NCBI RefSeq assembly: GCF_015832195.1
Contig: NC_052030.1
Span: forward strand, 9,009,439-9,073,438
Length of the DNA stretch: 64,000 nucleotides
Direction: 5' to 3'
From: Motacilla alba alba
Lineage: Eukaryota > Chordata > Aves > Passeriformes > Motacillidae
This document shows positions 55,701 through 64,000 of this stretch, in pieces; position 1 is the stretch's first letter; each line of letters begins with the position of its first letter. The notes beneath the pieces were generated by a model. That model made no database searches and had not been told where the DNA came from. It worked only from the letters and a program-made list of their open reading frames with translations. The translations under genes were made by a program, and so were the position numbers.

Positions 55701-57356
55701 GGGCAGTGCCTGTTTGGAGTGTAAAGCACACAGATGCCTCGGATTTTATTCCTTGCTTTGGAGCAACTTGTTTTCTCTGGTGCTGGCAGCTGGTGCAGCT
55801 CAGAACACAGGTTTTGGGAAAGGTCCCGGGGGCAGGGAGCTGAGGGGGAACGCTGTGGCCAGAGCGTGGAAACGTTTTCCACGGCCCTGCAGTCCATCAC
55901 AGGAGACCAACATGAGGCTGAAGCTCTCGCTGCTTCTCTGGAGGTTTAGAACAAAAATCCATCCCCAAGAAGAACAAAGCAGAGCAGGGCCGCGTTTGGG
56001 AATTCCTGCAAACAGCCCTGGAGCCCCGCTGCAGCCAGGCGTAAATCAGCCTTTATTCCCTTCCGTCGCCCAGCCCTTTAATTACCGGCAGGGCTCTGCA
56101 GGGTGACTCATTCCCAATCCAGGGTGGCTCCGTGCAGAGATGTGGAGCTCCCTGGTGTGTCGCTCCCCCTTCGTCTCGCTGCTCCTGCTCCTTCTCCCTC
56201 TGTGCCACCTCCAAGGCTGCCCTGGGGAGTCCCTGCAGAGCACAGGGCGCTGCTGGAGCTGCACAGCCAGGCACAGAGCCCAGCAGGGTGTCACAGGGTG
56301 TCACAGCTAGGCAGGGCTGGTGGCACCGTGGTTGGCAGCTGGGCACTGAGGAGCTGCTCACTCCAACCTTTCCCTCCCAGGTGCGCGGCCCCAAGGTGGC
56401 TGTTGGACCAAAGCGTGCCTCAGGGTGGATTTCTCATCGCTGTTACTGGGGTTGCTTCTTCAGGATTAATTAGTTGTTTATCTTAAAAAGGTGTCTGGAA
56501 AGGGACCAGGCCTGCAGTGGGACAGGGACCGTGAAAGCGCTCAGAAAGCAGGAGCCTGTGTCCCAAGCAGGCTGTGGGACCGTGGCCATGCCACAGCAAG
56601 GGATGCCTGTGGGGTTGGGGGTGCTGCAGTTCCAGCCTGTCCCCCCTGGTGGCCGAGCCAGGGGCAGCTGCCAGCTGGGCCTCGGGGACCAGCCCGGCCC
56701 CAAGGGCTCTGTGATCGGCTCTGCTTGCCTCCAGCAGGAGCCAAGCACAACCTGCCACTCATGCCAAGGTATCTTTGGCACAGGGATGTGGGTAGAAAAC
56801 CCACAGGAGTGTCAAAGGCATGGACAGGCTCCAAAGTGAGAGCAGTGTTTGACGGGGGAGAATATGCTTTGGAAAATTGACTTGATCCTTGTTTGGAAGC
56901 AGCACTGAGAAGCACACGGAGCCCTCCACAGACACACACATGCTGCCTTGAGGATCTCTGCACAAAGCAAAGCACTGGAAACATGTTGTCATCCACCTCC
57001 TCCCTCTCATTCCTGGCAACTGAGTAAATATCCAAGGAGCTGCTTATATCCAAGCGCAGGAAAGCAGCCACCCAGCCTGGAACCATGGCAGGGACCCCTG
57101 CAGGGCTTGGTCCTGCTGGAGTCAGCGGGGTTCCATCTCCTGCTGCCCTCCAAGGGCACCTTGGCAGTGCCCCCCTTGCCTGCTGGAGAGGGGCTGGGCT
57201 ACAGGAGGGTGCCATGGGAGAGCTCCACACTTATCTGGACCATTGACCTCTTGCCAGGAGAGCTGGTTGCTCCTCTCCCATAGCTAAAGCCAAGAGCCAA
57301 GGACTAGACATGGCACAGCTCGTGTTGTTTTAGCATCCCTCTTCTTAAAAAAAGTA
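55701..57356. other. GC-rich stretch, nothing recognised
   Basis: Many overlapping open frames (up to 229 codons on minus at 56541-57230) with low-complexity translations. No domain, repeat or RNA recognised. Confidence 0.5.
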
Positions 57357-57388
57357 ATTAAAAAAAAAAAAGAAAAAAAAAAAAGAAA
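57357..57388 (+). repeat. Poly-A tract
   Basis: A-rich run of about 32 bases interrupted by single G residues. Confidence 0.95.
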
Positions 57389-57750
57389 ATCTGGACAACT
57401 TCCCAGATTGTACATCTGTCCGTATAATTTACACCACGAGGATGAGGAAGTGAGGAGGGCTGTAAACTCTTTCCATCTGTGCAATGTGTGTGATGATTTT
57501 TCCATTCCTTCCTCGCCTCCCCCAGCGAAGCCCCAGGCTGGAGTGGCTGTGCCAGCAGCGGGCAGCCCCGAGTGCCAGGGCCAGCTCCGTGCTCCGGGTC
57601 TGGCTGCCAGGCCTGGGCCCCCCTCGCCCCTGCCCTGGCTCCTCCCGTGCCATGGGAGCGCCCAGACACCTGCCAGGAAATGCCACTCGCTGAACATTTT
57701 CCCTTAGAACTATTTTGACTGGAAAGGGTGGGTTTTTTGACAATTGGGTT
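57389..57750. other. Mixed stretch
   Basis: No feature recognised. Confidence 0.5.
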
Positions 57751-57751
57751 C

Positions 57752-58015
57752 ACAGCATCATGGAATCATTAAGGCTGGAAAAGACTTCCAAGAGCATCAA
57801 GCCTAACCTTCAACTGAGTACCCTCATGCCTACTAAACCATATCCCAAAGTGCCTGTCCACTCCTTTTTTTAACATTTCCAGGGATGGTAACTCCATCAC
57901 TTCCCTGGGCAGCCTGCTCCAACGCTTGACCCCTCATTCAGTAAAGGAATTTTTTCTAATAGCAGACTGACTTCCCTCTGAAAAACTCCAACTTCTGGTT
58001 GGACTTCAGATGGGT
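57752..58015 (-). mobile_element. CR1 LINE 3' fragment, minus sense
   Basis: Reading left to right on plus, 'catcatggaatcattaaggc', 'ggaaaagacttccaagagca', 'tttccagggatggtaactcc' and 'cttccctgggcagcctgctc' are the complement of the CR1 3' end, so the element is on minus with its 3' end at about 57752. It belongs to an older-looking, more diverged copy than those at 48-50 kb. Confidence 0.93.
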
Positions 58016-58839
58016 CATCATCAGGAGGCCTCATCAGTCCTCTGAGGCTGGGAAATGACCCCTGAGGACGGGTTTCCAACTGATCACTGGTGCGAAGGTT
58101 TTTGTTCTTAGGTGGGCTGGATTTCTCGGGGGGAATCCCTGTGCTCCTGGCAGGGGAGTGTGGCTCATCGGCCTCGGTGCTGCTCAGCTGCAGCTCTGAT
58201 CAGCGAGAGATGAATGAAGGAGCGGGATGGTGCCACCTCCCAGCGCCCACTCGCTCCCTGGCACACCAACAGCAGCTGAATTTCTTTCACATTTCTGGTG
58301 AATCACTCCTGGGCGTGCGGGTGGGCGCCGAGGGTTTCTCTGGAAGAGGCGCGGCAGCCCTGAGCAGACCTGGGCTGGCACACCCTGGGACCACCAGCAC
58401 TCGCAGAACCCCCCTGACACCCCATGGCCGTTCCAGGGTGACAGGCTGCCTCGGGGGTGACCCTGTCCCTGCACTTTGTCCCCATCCCACTGCCCAGCAC
58501 AGGCGATGAGCACAACAGCTGCAAAAACAACCCCCAGCGATGCCATCTGCGCCTTCCCCTGGGCCCTGCGTCCCTCCTTTTCCAGGAGGAGCAGAAAGAG
58601 GGCTCTGTTCCTGGTTCCAGGAAAAGCCCGGTGCCTTCCATCTCTGCGGGACGGCTCCCTGGCACCTCATCCCTGGGCTGCAGCCCTGTGCAGGGAGCAG
58701 ACAAACAATATTTATCCTTCCAGGTGCTCTCCCTAACCCCTTCCCCTCCGGGTGCTCCCGATCCGCAGGCAGGGATTGCCCCGAGCCTCTCGCCGGCAGC
58801 GGAGCGGCACCGACGCGGTTAACAAACATTCACAAACTT
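58016..58839. other. GC-rich stretch, nothing recognised
   Basis: Overlapping frames only. No gene or repeat recognised. Confidence 0.5.
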
Positions 58840-59115
58840 TCTGGGTAGGCACCAGGCAGGCGCTTCCTCCGGCTTGACATTCAATTCCGATTGGTGTGAC
58901 TCATTAGCTATTTATTTATTTAAAGCCACGGAGCTATTTGCAATATTTTTAAGCAGCAAACACAGTGTGTGGGCAGGGAGCTGTTCTGCCTAAATGTTCG
59001 GCTCGGTGACACTGATGATAACTTATCAGAATAAATAAGGAATCTTCCAATCATGGGCTGTTCACCGAGGGAGTGTTTAGTGTGAGCTGCGGCAGAAAGT
59101 CATAATGTTTCCTTC
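58840..59115. promoter_or_regulatory. Candidate conserved non-coding element
   Basis: 'cttgacattcaattccgatt', 'gtgactcattagctatttat', 'gctatttgcaatatttttaa', 'gatgataacttatcagaata' and 'cttccaatcatgggctgttc' occupy a unique repeat-free block between GC-rich flanks. The mix of AP-1-like TGACTCA, GATA-like TTATCAG and homeodomain words suggests an enhancer. This is inferred. Confidence 0.45.
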
Positions 59116-60414
59116 TCAGAAACTTTTTACCAGTCTGCGTGTTACATCCAGGTTATATCCCTGTGTGGGCAGCTGCCTGCGTGCTCCCAAGCCCCAATTA
59201 AAAATGGAATACATCATCCCTCTTCTACTCTCCCCAAAACCCTCACAAGCTCCACCGGGTCCCTCCTGGAGCAGCTGCTCCGGGGGGGCTGGGCTGGGAA
59301 TAGGCGCAGGAAAGGTTTGGGCAGCGCTGGGTTGGCGAAGGGGGTGCAGGGAGCTCACATGGTCATGCTTCGAGAACAAACTTTTGGCTAATTATAATTT
59401 GGACACTTCCTTCTCTTTTCCTGCCAGCAGCAATCACCCGAGCTCCCATCCCAACCCGGTGGGCCTGGGGGTGTGCAGAGGCTCAGATCAGGAACCTGAA
59501 AAAGCAAACACTTCACATCCCCCTATGTTTTCAAGTTATCTCATTTTTATATAACCCAGCTTGGTACAAATCCAGGAAAAAAAAAATTATTGCCATTATT
59601 TCCAGGGAAAATGGGGCTTTTCTGCCATTTTGAGGTTTAAAATTTCACTTCCTTATAACAGGAGCCTCTTGAAATCCTGAGAGATGATGACCTCCTCCAC
59701 GCACCAAAGCCCCAGCAGCAGTTTAGTTTGTGGAGTCTTCCAAAGCATTCCTTCAGAGCCCTGGGGATGGGAAATGTCCCTTCCTGCTGGGCAGGTCAGC
59801 ACAGCAGCCCCGAGGGCTGGCTGGACCGCAGTGCCCAGTGCCCAGTGGGTGCCCGTGTCCCCGTCCCACTGTGAGTGCCACTGGCGCTGTCCCTGCTCCT
59901 GGGGCAGCTCTGTCAGAGAGGAGGGCAGGTCCCCAGGTGTCCAACACGGATTGTTAGCAATCAGCTTTGGTTTCCACTCCAATTCTCCACGTTCTCAGGA
60001 CTCCCCCACGGCCATGCTCCTCCTCACCACATTCCGCGCTGGAGGTGGGGCAGGAGGCAGGCTCAGCCCAGCAGATGTGTCCTTGTCCCTGTCCCTGTGC
60101 CGTGGCAGTGCCGTGAGGGCAGGGTTCCTCCCTCGGAGCCGGGGCAGGAGTAACCCCTGTGCTGGCTGCCTCCAAAACCGGCTGGATTATTTTGGAGGCA
60201 GCTCTGGGGGGGTTTAACACGCCCTGAACGCTGCATTTTTTGCATTCTTCTCCTTTTCTTGTCTCACACGTTTCCCTCACTGCTGAACGGAGCTGCTGGA
60301 GCTGCGTGTGCAGCTGGGGCTGGAGCAGGGCAGGGGCTGAGCACGGGGGGCAGTGCTGGAGTTTGCAACACGCAGATGGGGGGGTTCTCATGAACTCTGC
60401 CACTGTCCCCATAA
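59116..60414. other. Mixed to GC-rich stretch
   Basis: AT patch at 59380-59400 and 59540-59650. Short 'gtccctgtccctgtgc' type repeats near 60085. No gene recognised. Confidence 0.45.
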
Positions 60415-60602
60415 TTCCAGTGGGGCCTTGGCACAGCCCAGAGCAGCTGTGGCTACCCCTGGATCCCTGGAAGTGTCCAAGGCCAGGTTGGACATGGCTT
60501 GGAGCAGCCTGGGATACTGGGAGGTGTCCCTGCCATGGCAGGGGTGGAACTGGATGGGCTTTAAGGTCTCTTCCAGCCCAGACCAGTCTGGTATTCTCTG
60601 TT
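60415..60602 (+). mobile_element. CR1 LINE 3' fragment
   Basis: 'gagcagctgtggctacccct', 'ggatccctggaagtgtccaa', 'ggccaggttggacatggctt', 'gggctttaaggtctcttcca' mark a plus-sense CR1 tail that ends near 60602 with a degraded 'ggtattctctg' end. Confidence 0.95.
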
Positions 60603-61076
60603 TCTCCAAAAACTCCCTCCTGCCACAGTGCTCAGTACAAAACTCAACTGTTTCTATCTTCAAACCCCGGTTATCAAAAAGAAGGGGCTGGGTGCCTGGC
60701 AGAGCGAACCCCTTTGTGAGCTCCTGCCTGCTGCCACAGTCACATCACGTTACACTGTGCTTTCAAACACACCACGACACCACTGATGCATCGTGTGACA
60801 GGCAGGGGATCCGCCAGCAAACACGAGGAGCCCGATTTTCCGAGTAGCATTTTTACAGGAACGACCACGATGCCCTTTTAACTCATATTTATGGATTGCT
60901 AAATAAGGCCTGCCCACAGTTTTTCAAGTCCTGGAATCAGCTGGTTGCAATACCTGGAGGGGGATGAGCCACGGAGGCAGAGGAGGAGGGGAAGCGCCAC
61001 AGCAGGTGGGGGTGAGTCAACGTCCCTGCAGTGCCCACAGTGGGCACCCAGGCTCAAAGTCTCCCTGGCAGCATTT
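60603..61076. other. Mixed stretch
   Basis: An AT-rich patch with 'aactcatatttatggattgc' is near 60880-60910. No gene recognised. Confidence 0.45.
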
Positions 61077-61077
61077 T

Positions 61078-61465
61078 AACAGAATTCCAGAATAATTCAG
61101 GTTGGAAAACACTTCCAAGACCATCGAGTCCAGCCTGTGCCTGATCCCCACCTTGTCACCAGCCCAGAGCACTGAGTGCCACATCCAGGAATTCCTTGGA
61201 CACCTCCAGGGATGGGGACTCCAAACCTCTCTGGGCAGCCCCTGCCAAGCCCTGACCACTCTTTCCATGAGGGAATTCCTCCTGCTGTCCACCCTGACCC
61301 TCCCCTGGCACAGTTTGATGCAGGTTCCTCTCCTCCTGTCCCTGTTCCCTGGGAGCAGAGCCTGACCCCTCCCAGGCTGTCCCCTCCTGTCAGGGAGCTG
61401 TGCAGAGCCACAAGGTCCCCCCTGAGCCTCCTTTTCCCCAGGTGAGCCCCTCAGATGCCTCAGCC
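61078..61465 (-). mobile_element. CR1 LINE 3' fragment, minus sense, about 390 bp
   Basis: The plus strand reads 'aattccagaataattcaggt', 'tggaaaacacttccaagacc', 'acctccagggatggggactc', 'gtcagggagctgtgcagagc' and 'cctgagcctccttttcccca', which is the complement of the CR1 3' region in reverse order. The 3' end is at about 61078. It is 5'-truncated and inactive. Confidence 0.95.
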
Positions 61466-61719
61466 ACTCCTCATACTACTCACATTTGGGCTTTTGGGTT
61501 GAGCATCACCTGCTGGAAAAGCTGTTCTCGATGGGAGTCTGGGATTCTGGCTCAGACACTTCTCGCTGTGACCTGCCAGTGTCCCCCAGCAGCCACCGGC
61601 CAGGGTCCCACCACGGCTGGGGACAGGAGAACCCCTTTGCTGGGGCTTCTGCAGCTCTTTGCACCACTTGCTCTCACACCCCCCTTCTTCCTCTTGATTA
61701 GCAGCTAAAAATCACGGCA
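61466..61719. other. Mixed stretch
   Basis: No feature recognised. Confidence 0.5.
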
Positions 61720-62180
61720 GTGTCTGGTAGGACAAAGCCGGTGACAGCAAAGGGAATATTAGGGTCAAGCTTTATTAAGAAAGAAGCTATTGAAATGACA
61801 TCCTCCAACATATTGCTATTAGGGCCTTGAAGAGTCTTTGCCTCATTAATGTAAAAGGGAGGTGGCAATCTTCCTGATCAACAGTGGCAATTTATTCTAA
61901 AGTGTCCATTTTCTGGATGTCAGAGGAAGACTTTTATTTATAATCTTATTTTCAATTTCCACAAAGAACACTTCACTCACGCTCTGGGCAGGTTTTTTTT
62001 TTGCAGACAATAACGATTATAAAACGGTACTCTGCCCCCCTCCCCAAAATCCCCCTTGTAGTAGTGTTGACATATGGAAATGAATCAAAATGTAATAGGC
62101 ATAATTACCAGCATTGTGTGCAGGCTGCAATTAGTGTCTCTTCAAAGCAGACTTGTAATCAAAAGACACCAATAGACAAG
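61720..62180. promoter_or_regulatory. AT-rich island, candidate conserved non-coding element
   Basis: Contains 'gggtcaagctttattaagaa', 'gaaatgacatcctccaacat', 'ttgcctcattaatgtaaaag', 'ttattctaaagtgtccattt' and 'ctgcaattagtgtctcttca'. It is unique and largely repeat-free except for a 10-base T run at about 61993. The role is inferred. Confidence 0.4.
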
Positions 62181-62326
62181 GGGAAGGACCGGGCAGCCAC
62201 TCCTGGGATGAGCCAGGGCTGGGAGAAGTTTCCCACCACTGGGAGAGCAGCGGGTCCCTGCCCAAGGTGAGGATGATGGGTCAGGGGTCCCAGGAGCCAG
62301 CAGCCACCCCTGACACCCCTCAGGGG
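62181..62326. other. GC-rich connecting stretch
   Basis: No feature recognised. Confidence 0.5.
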
Positions 62327-62495
62327 TCAGGGAAAGCTGGGGTGTCCAGGGGAGCTGTGCATCCCCATCCCTGGCCAGGCTGGACAGGGTTTGACACAAC
62401 CTGGGGAAGTGGAAGGTGTCCCTGCCCATGGCAGGGGGTGGGACAAGATGAGATTTAAGGTCCCTGCTGACCCAGATTGTTCCCTGATTTTCAAA
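62327..62495 (+). mobile_element. CR1 LINE 3' fragment
   Basis: 'atccctggccaggctggaca', 'gggtttgacacaacctgggg', 'ggaaggtgtccctgcccatg' and 'gatttaaggtccctgctgac' mark a plus-sense CR1 tail. It ends just before a poly-A run that is not part of CR1 biology. Confidence 0.93.
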
Positions 62496-62511
62496 ATTTG
62501 TTTGATGAGTC

Positions 62512-62516
62512 AAAAA

Positions 62517-62539
<23 letters not shown>
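62512..62539 (+). repeat. Poly-A tract, 28 A
   Basis: The longest pure homopolymer in the window, immediately 3' of a CR1 tail. CR1 elements do not carry poly-A, so it arose separately. Confidence 0.97.
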
Positions 62540-62547
<8 letters not shown>

Positions 62548-63100
62548 TAGTATTCAGAAAGAAATAGTTGCATTCTGCACCAGCAGTTGCTCTGCTCACC
62601 TCAGAACTGGCTTTTAAGAATTTTTGATTTTGCCTGTGGTCAATAATTGTTTATTTGGTAGTGAACTGGAGAATATTTCATTCATTCAGGTCTGAACACG
62701 AAACACAATCTGAATGTGAGGAAACCCCATTACCTGTATCCCTCCAAACCCCAGCTCAGGTGCTGTGTCCAAGCACAGCAGGTTGACAGTTTTGCAGTTC
62801 AATTTTTACCTGTCAGAAATGTATCAATCTGAAACTATTTTTGCAGGAACATTTCTATGTTAATAAGTCTTTGCTTTGAAATAACACCTCCCCCACCTTT
62901 TAATAAGGTTAAAGCATTATCTGGGGCCTCATTGGAAGGGGCTGCTGGGGTTTCATTTTCAAATTCATCTTGTTCCTTAATAGTTTCTCAAAATCAAAGT
63001 CAGAATGAAATATTTTATGGCCATTATTCACCCGACTGCTTTTATTGACCCAAACACACTCTTTCTTTTTTTTTTTTTTTTTCCCCGGGGAGGTGGTGAG
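62540..63100. other. AT-rich stretch with poly-T end
   Basis: Unique AT-rich sequence ('ggtcaataattgtttatttg', 'cttttaataaggttaaagca') ending in about 17 T residues at 63066-63082. It may hold a weak regulatory island. No gene recognised. Confidence 0.35.
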
Positions 63101-63736
63101 AAGAATTGTCCAGACCTGGAGAACAAGAAAAGTCTGGGATTTCCTTTGGAGTTCCCTGGTCCTGCCAGGAGCCCTCCTGGAGGCTGTGGCAGAGCCCTGT
63201 GGGGTGTGCTGGCGGTGACAGTGACACTGGCAGGGCCTGGGAGAGCCCGAGGGCCAGGACCTCAGTCCAGGCAAACACCCCGGGAGCTGTTGCTCCAGCT
63301 GGAGCTCTGACAGGGTGCCAGGGCAGGACCAGCACCTGCAGAGGGTCAGTGCCTGCCAGGCTCTGCCCAGGAGGAGGGTGGGTGGCACCCGGCACCTTCC
63401 AGCCCCGGCTGTGCCACTGCCAGTGGGTGCAGGGTGACACCAGCCCTGCCAGGTCCTGCTGCCACTCTCGGGGTGCTCAGGGCAGTGTCACCCTGTTCTT
63501 CTAAGTTCTTCTGAGCCTTCTGATGTTCACATTCTTGTAATGAAGTTTCTCACGCACTTTTACGTAAATAACGATTGTTTTTACATTCCTCTCTAGAGGA
63601 GGAAAAATTTGATGGACTGTGGGTTTGTCCAGTGTAATTGGAGAGGTAACACTTTCATCCTCCAATCCACTGTCACTTTTGAAAGTCTATAAATGTTAAA
63701 GTCAAGAAATCAACTTCCTTTCTTCTTGTCTTACAG
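63101..63736. other. GC-rich, then AT-rich stretch
   Basis: GC-rich to about 63500, then AT-rich ('cttttacgtaaataacgatt'). It ends in a strong pyrimidine tract with AG at 63735-63736. Confidence 0.4.
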
Positions 63737-63990
63737 TTCCAGTGTCCGCGTGGTTTTATTTCGTGTCCTACAGTGACAGGGCAGAGCCTCCCCACCAGCA
63801 GCAGCTCCTGAGGGAGGAGGACAGGGGGACTTTGGGGCCAGGAGCTGCTTTGCCAGTGCTGTGGCCTCTCCAGGAGAGCCTCTGCTCGCAGGGAATGGTG
63901 CTCCAAGAGGAGCAGCCTCTCCCAAGGCAGCAGGGAGATGCTGGTGTCAGCCAGGGAAGGATCAGGCCTGTCACCAGCGGGTCTGTGTAG
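63737..63990 (+). other. Possible exon at the right edge, unproven
   Basis: The sequence follows a textbook-looking acceptor ('ctttcttcttgtcttacag'). One frame (starting PVSAWFYFVSYSDRAEPPHQ) stays open to a stop ending at 63990. The product is Gln/Pro/Gly-rich and unrecognised, and no clear donor site is visible. I give it only as a possibility. Confidence 0.15.
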
Positions 63991-64000
63991 GAGGACTTAT

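Noticed and set aside
56541..57230. 229-codon minus-strand open frame
   Set aside because: It lies in stop-poor GC-rich DNA with overlapping frames on both strands and no known domain or plausible splice context.

Overview
This window looks like bird genomic DNA, most likely from a songbird. The main evidence is about nine 3'-end fragments of CR1 LINE retrotransposons, with the avian 3'-tail wording (for example 'gaaggtgtccctgcccatgg' followed by 'cttccaacccaaacca'). Abundant long microsatellites, GC-rich minisatellites and the absence of bacterial-style gene packing agree with this. I recognise no protein-coding gene, rRNA, tRNA or other known RNA gene. Open frames of 60-370 codons occur throughout, but they are either translations of simple repeats or chance frames in GC-rich, stop-poor DNA. 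None shows a domain I know. I read the window as part of a gene desert or a very long intron.

Layout. Two textures alternate. The first is GC-rich (G/C-run, CTG/CAG-rich) sequence with no visible function. The second is compact AT-rich islands of 150-900 bp, dense in TAATTA-like, TTTATTA-like and ATGCAAAT words, which look like vertebrate conserved non-coding elements (candidate enhancers). The main islands lie near 1.25-1.48, 3.09-3.48, 4.38-5.28, 7.85-8.06, 9.64-9.97, 10.64-10.98, 14.14-15.00, 17.09-17.35, 18.96-19.54, 27.13-27.32, 29.34-29.72, 33.70-34.55, 35.57-35.90, 38.83-39.42, 40.22-40.45, 43.56-43.88, 47.33-47.74, 51.40-51.88, 58.84-59.11 and 61.72-62.18 kb. Conservation cannot be computed here, so these calls are inference. 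One short, strong CpG island (19.556-19.915 kb) sits directly beside one of these islands. It is the best promoter-like place in the window.

Repeats. There are four large microsatellite arrays: CCCTT at 6.17-6.45 kb, GGAT at 25.48-26.22 kb, CCTT at 40.75-41.04 kb and CCAT at 44.54-45.32 kb. The second and fourth are the same tetranucleotide in opposite orientation, 18-19 kb apart, and both carry higher-order internal duplications. Minisatellites have units of 28 bp (10.27 kb), about 82 bp (12.0 kb), 24-25 bp (35.27 kb), 80 bp with two copies (36.14 kb) and 29 bp (42.75 kb). CR1 fragments are concentrated in the right part (48-62.5 kb).

How it may work together. If the AT-rich islands are enhancers, they would act on a developmental regulator outside the window. 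The sequence does not say which one. Two short putative exons (40319-40441, and 63737 onward) are recorded as weak possibilities only.
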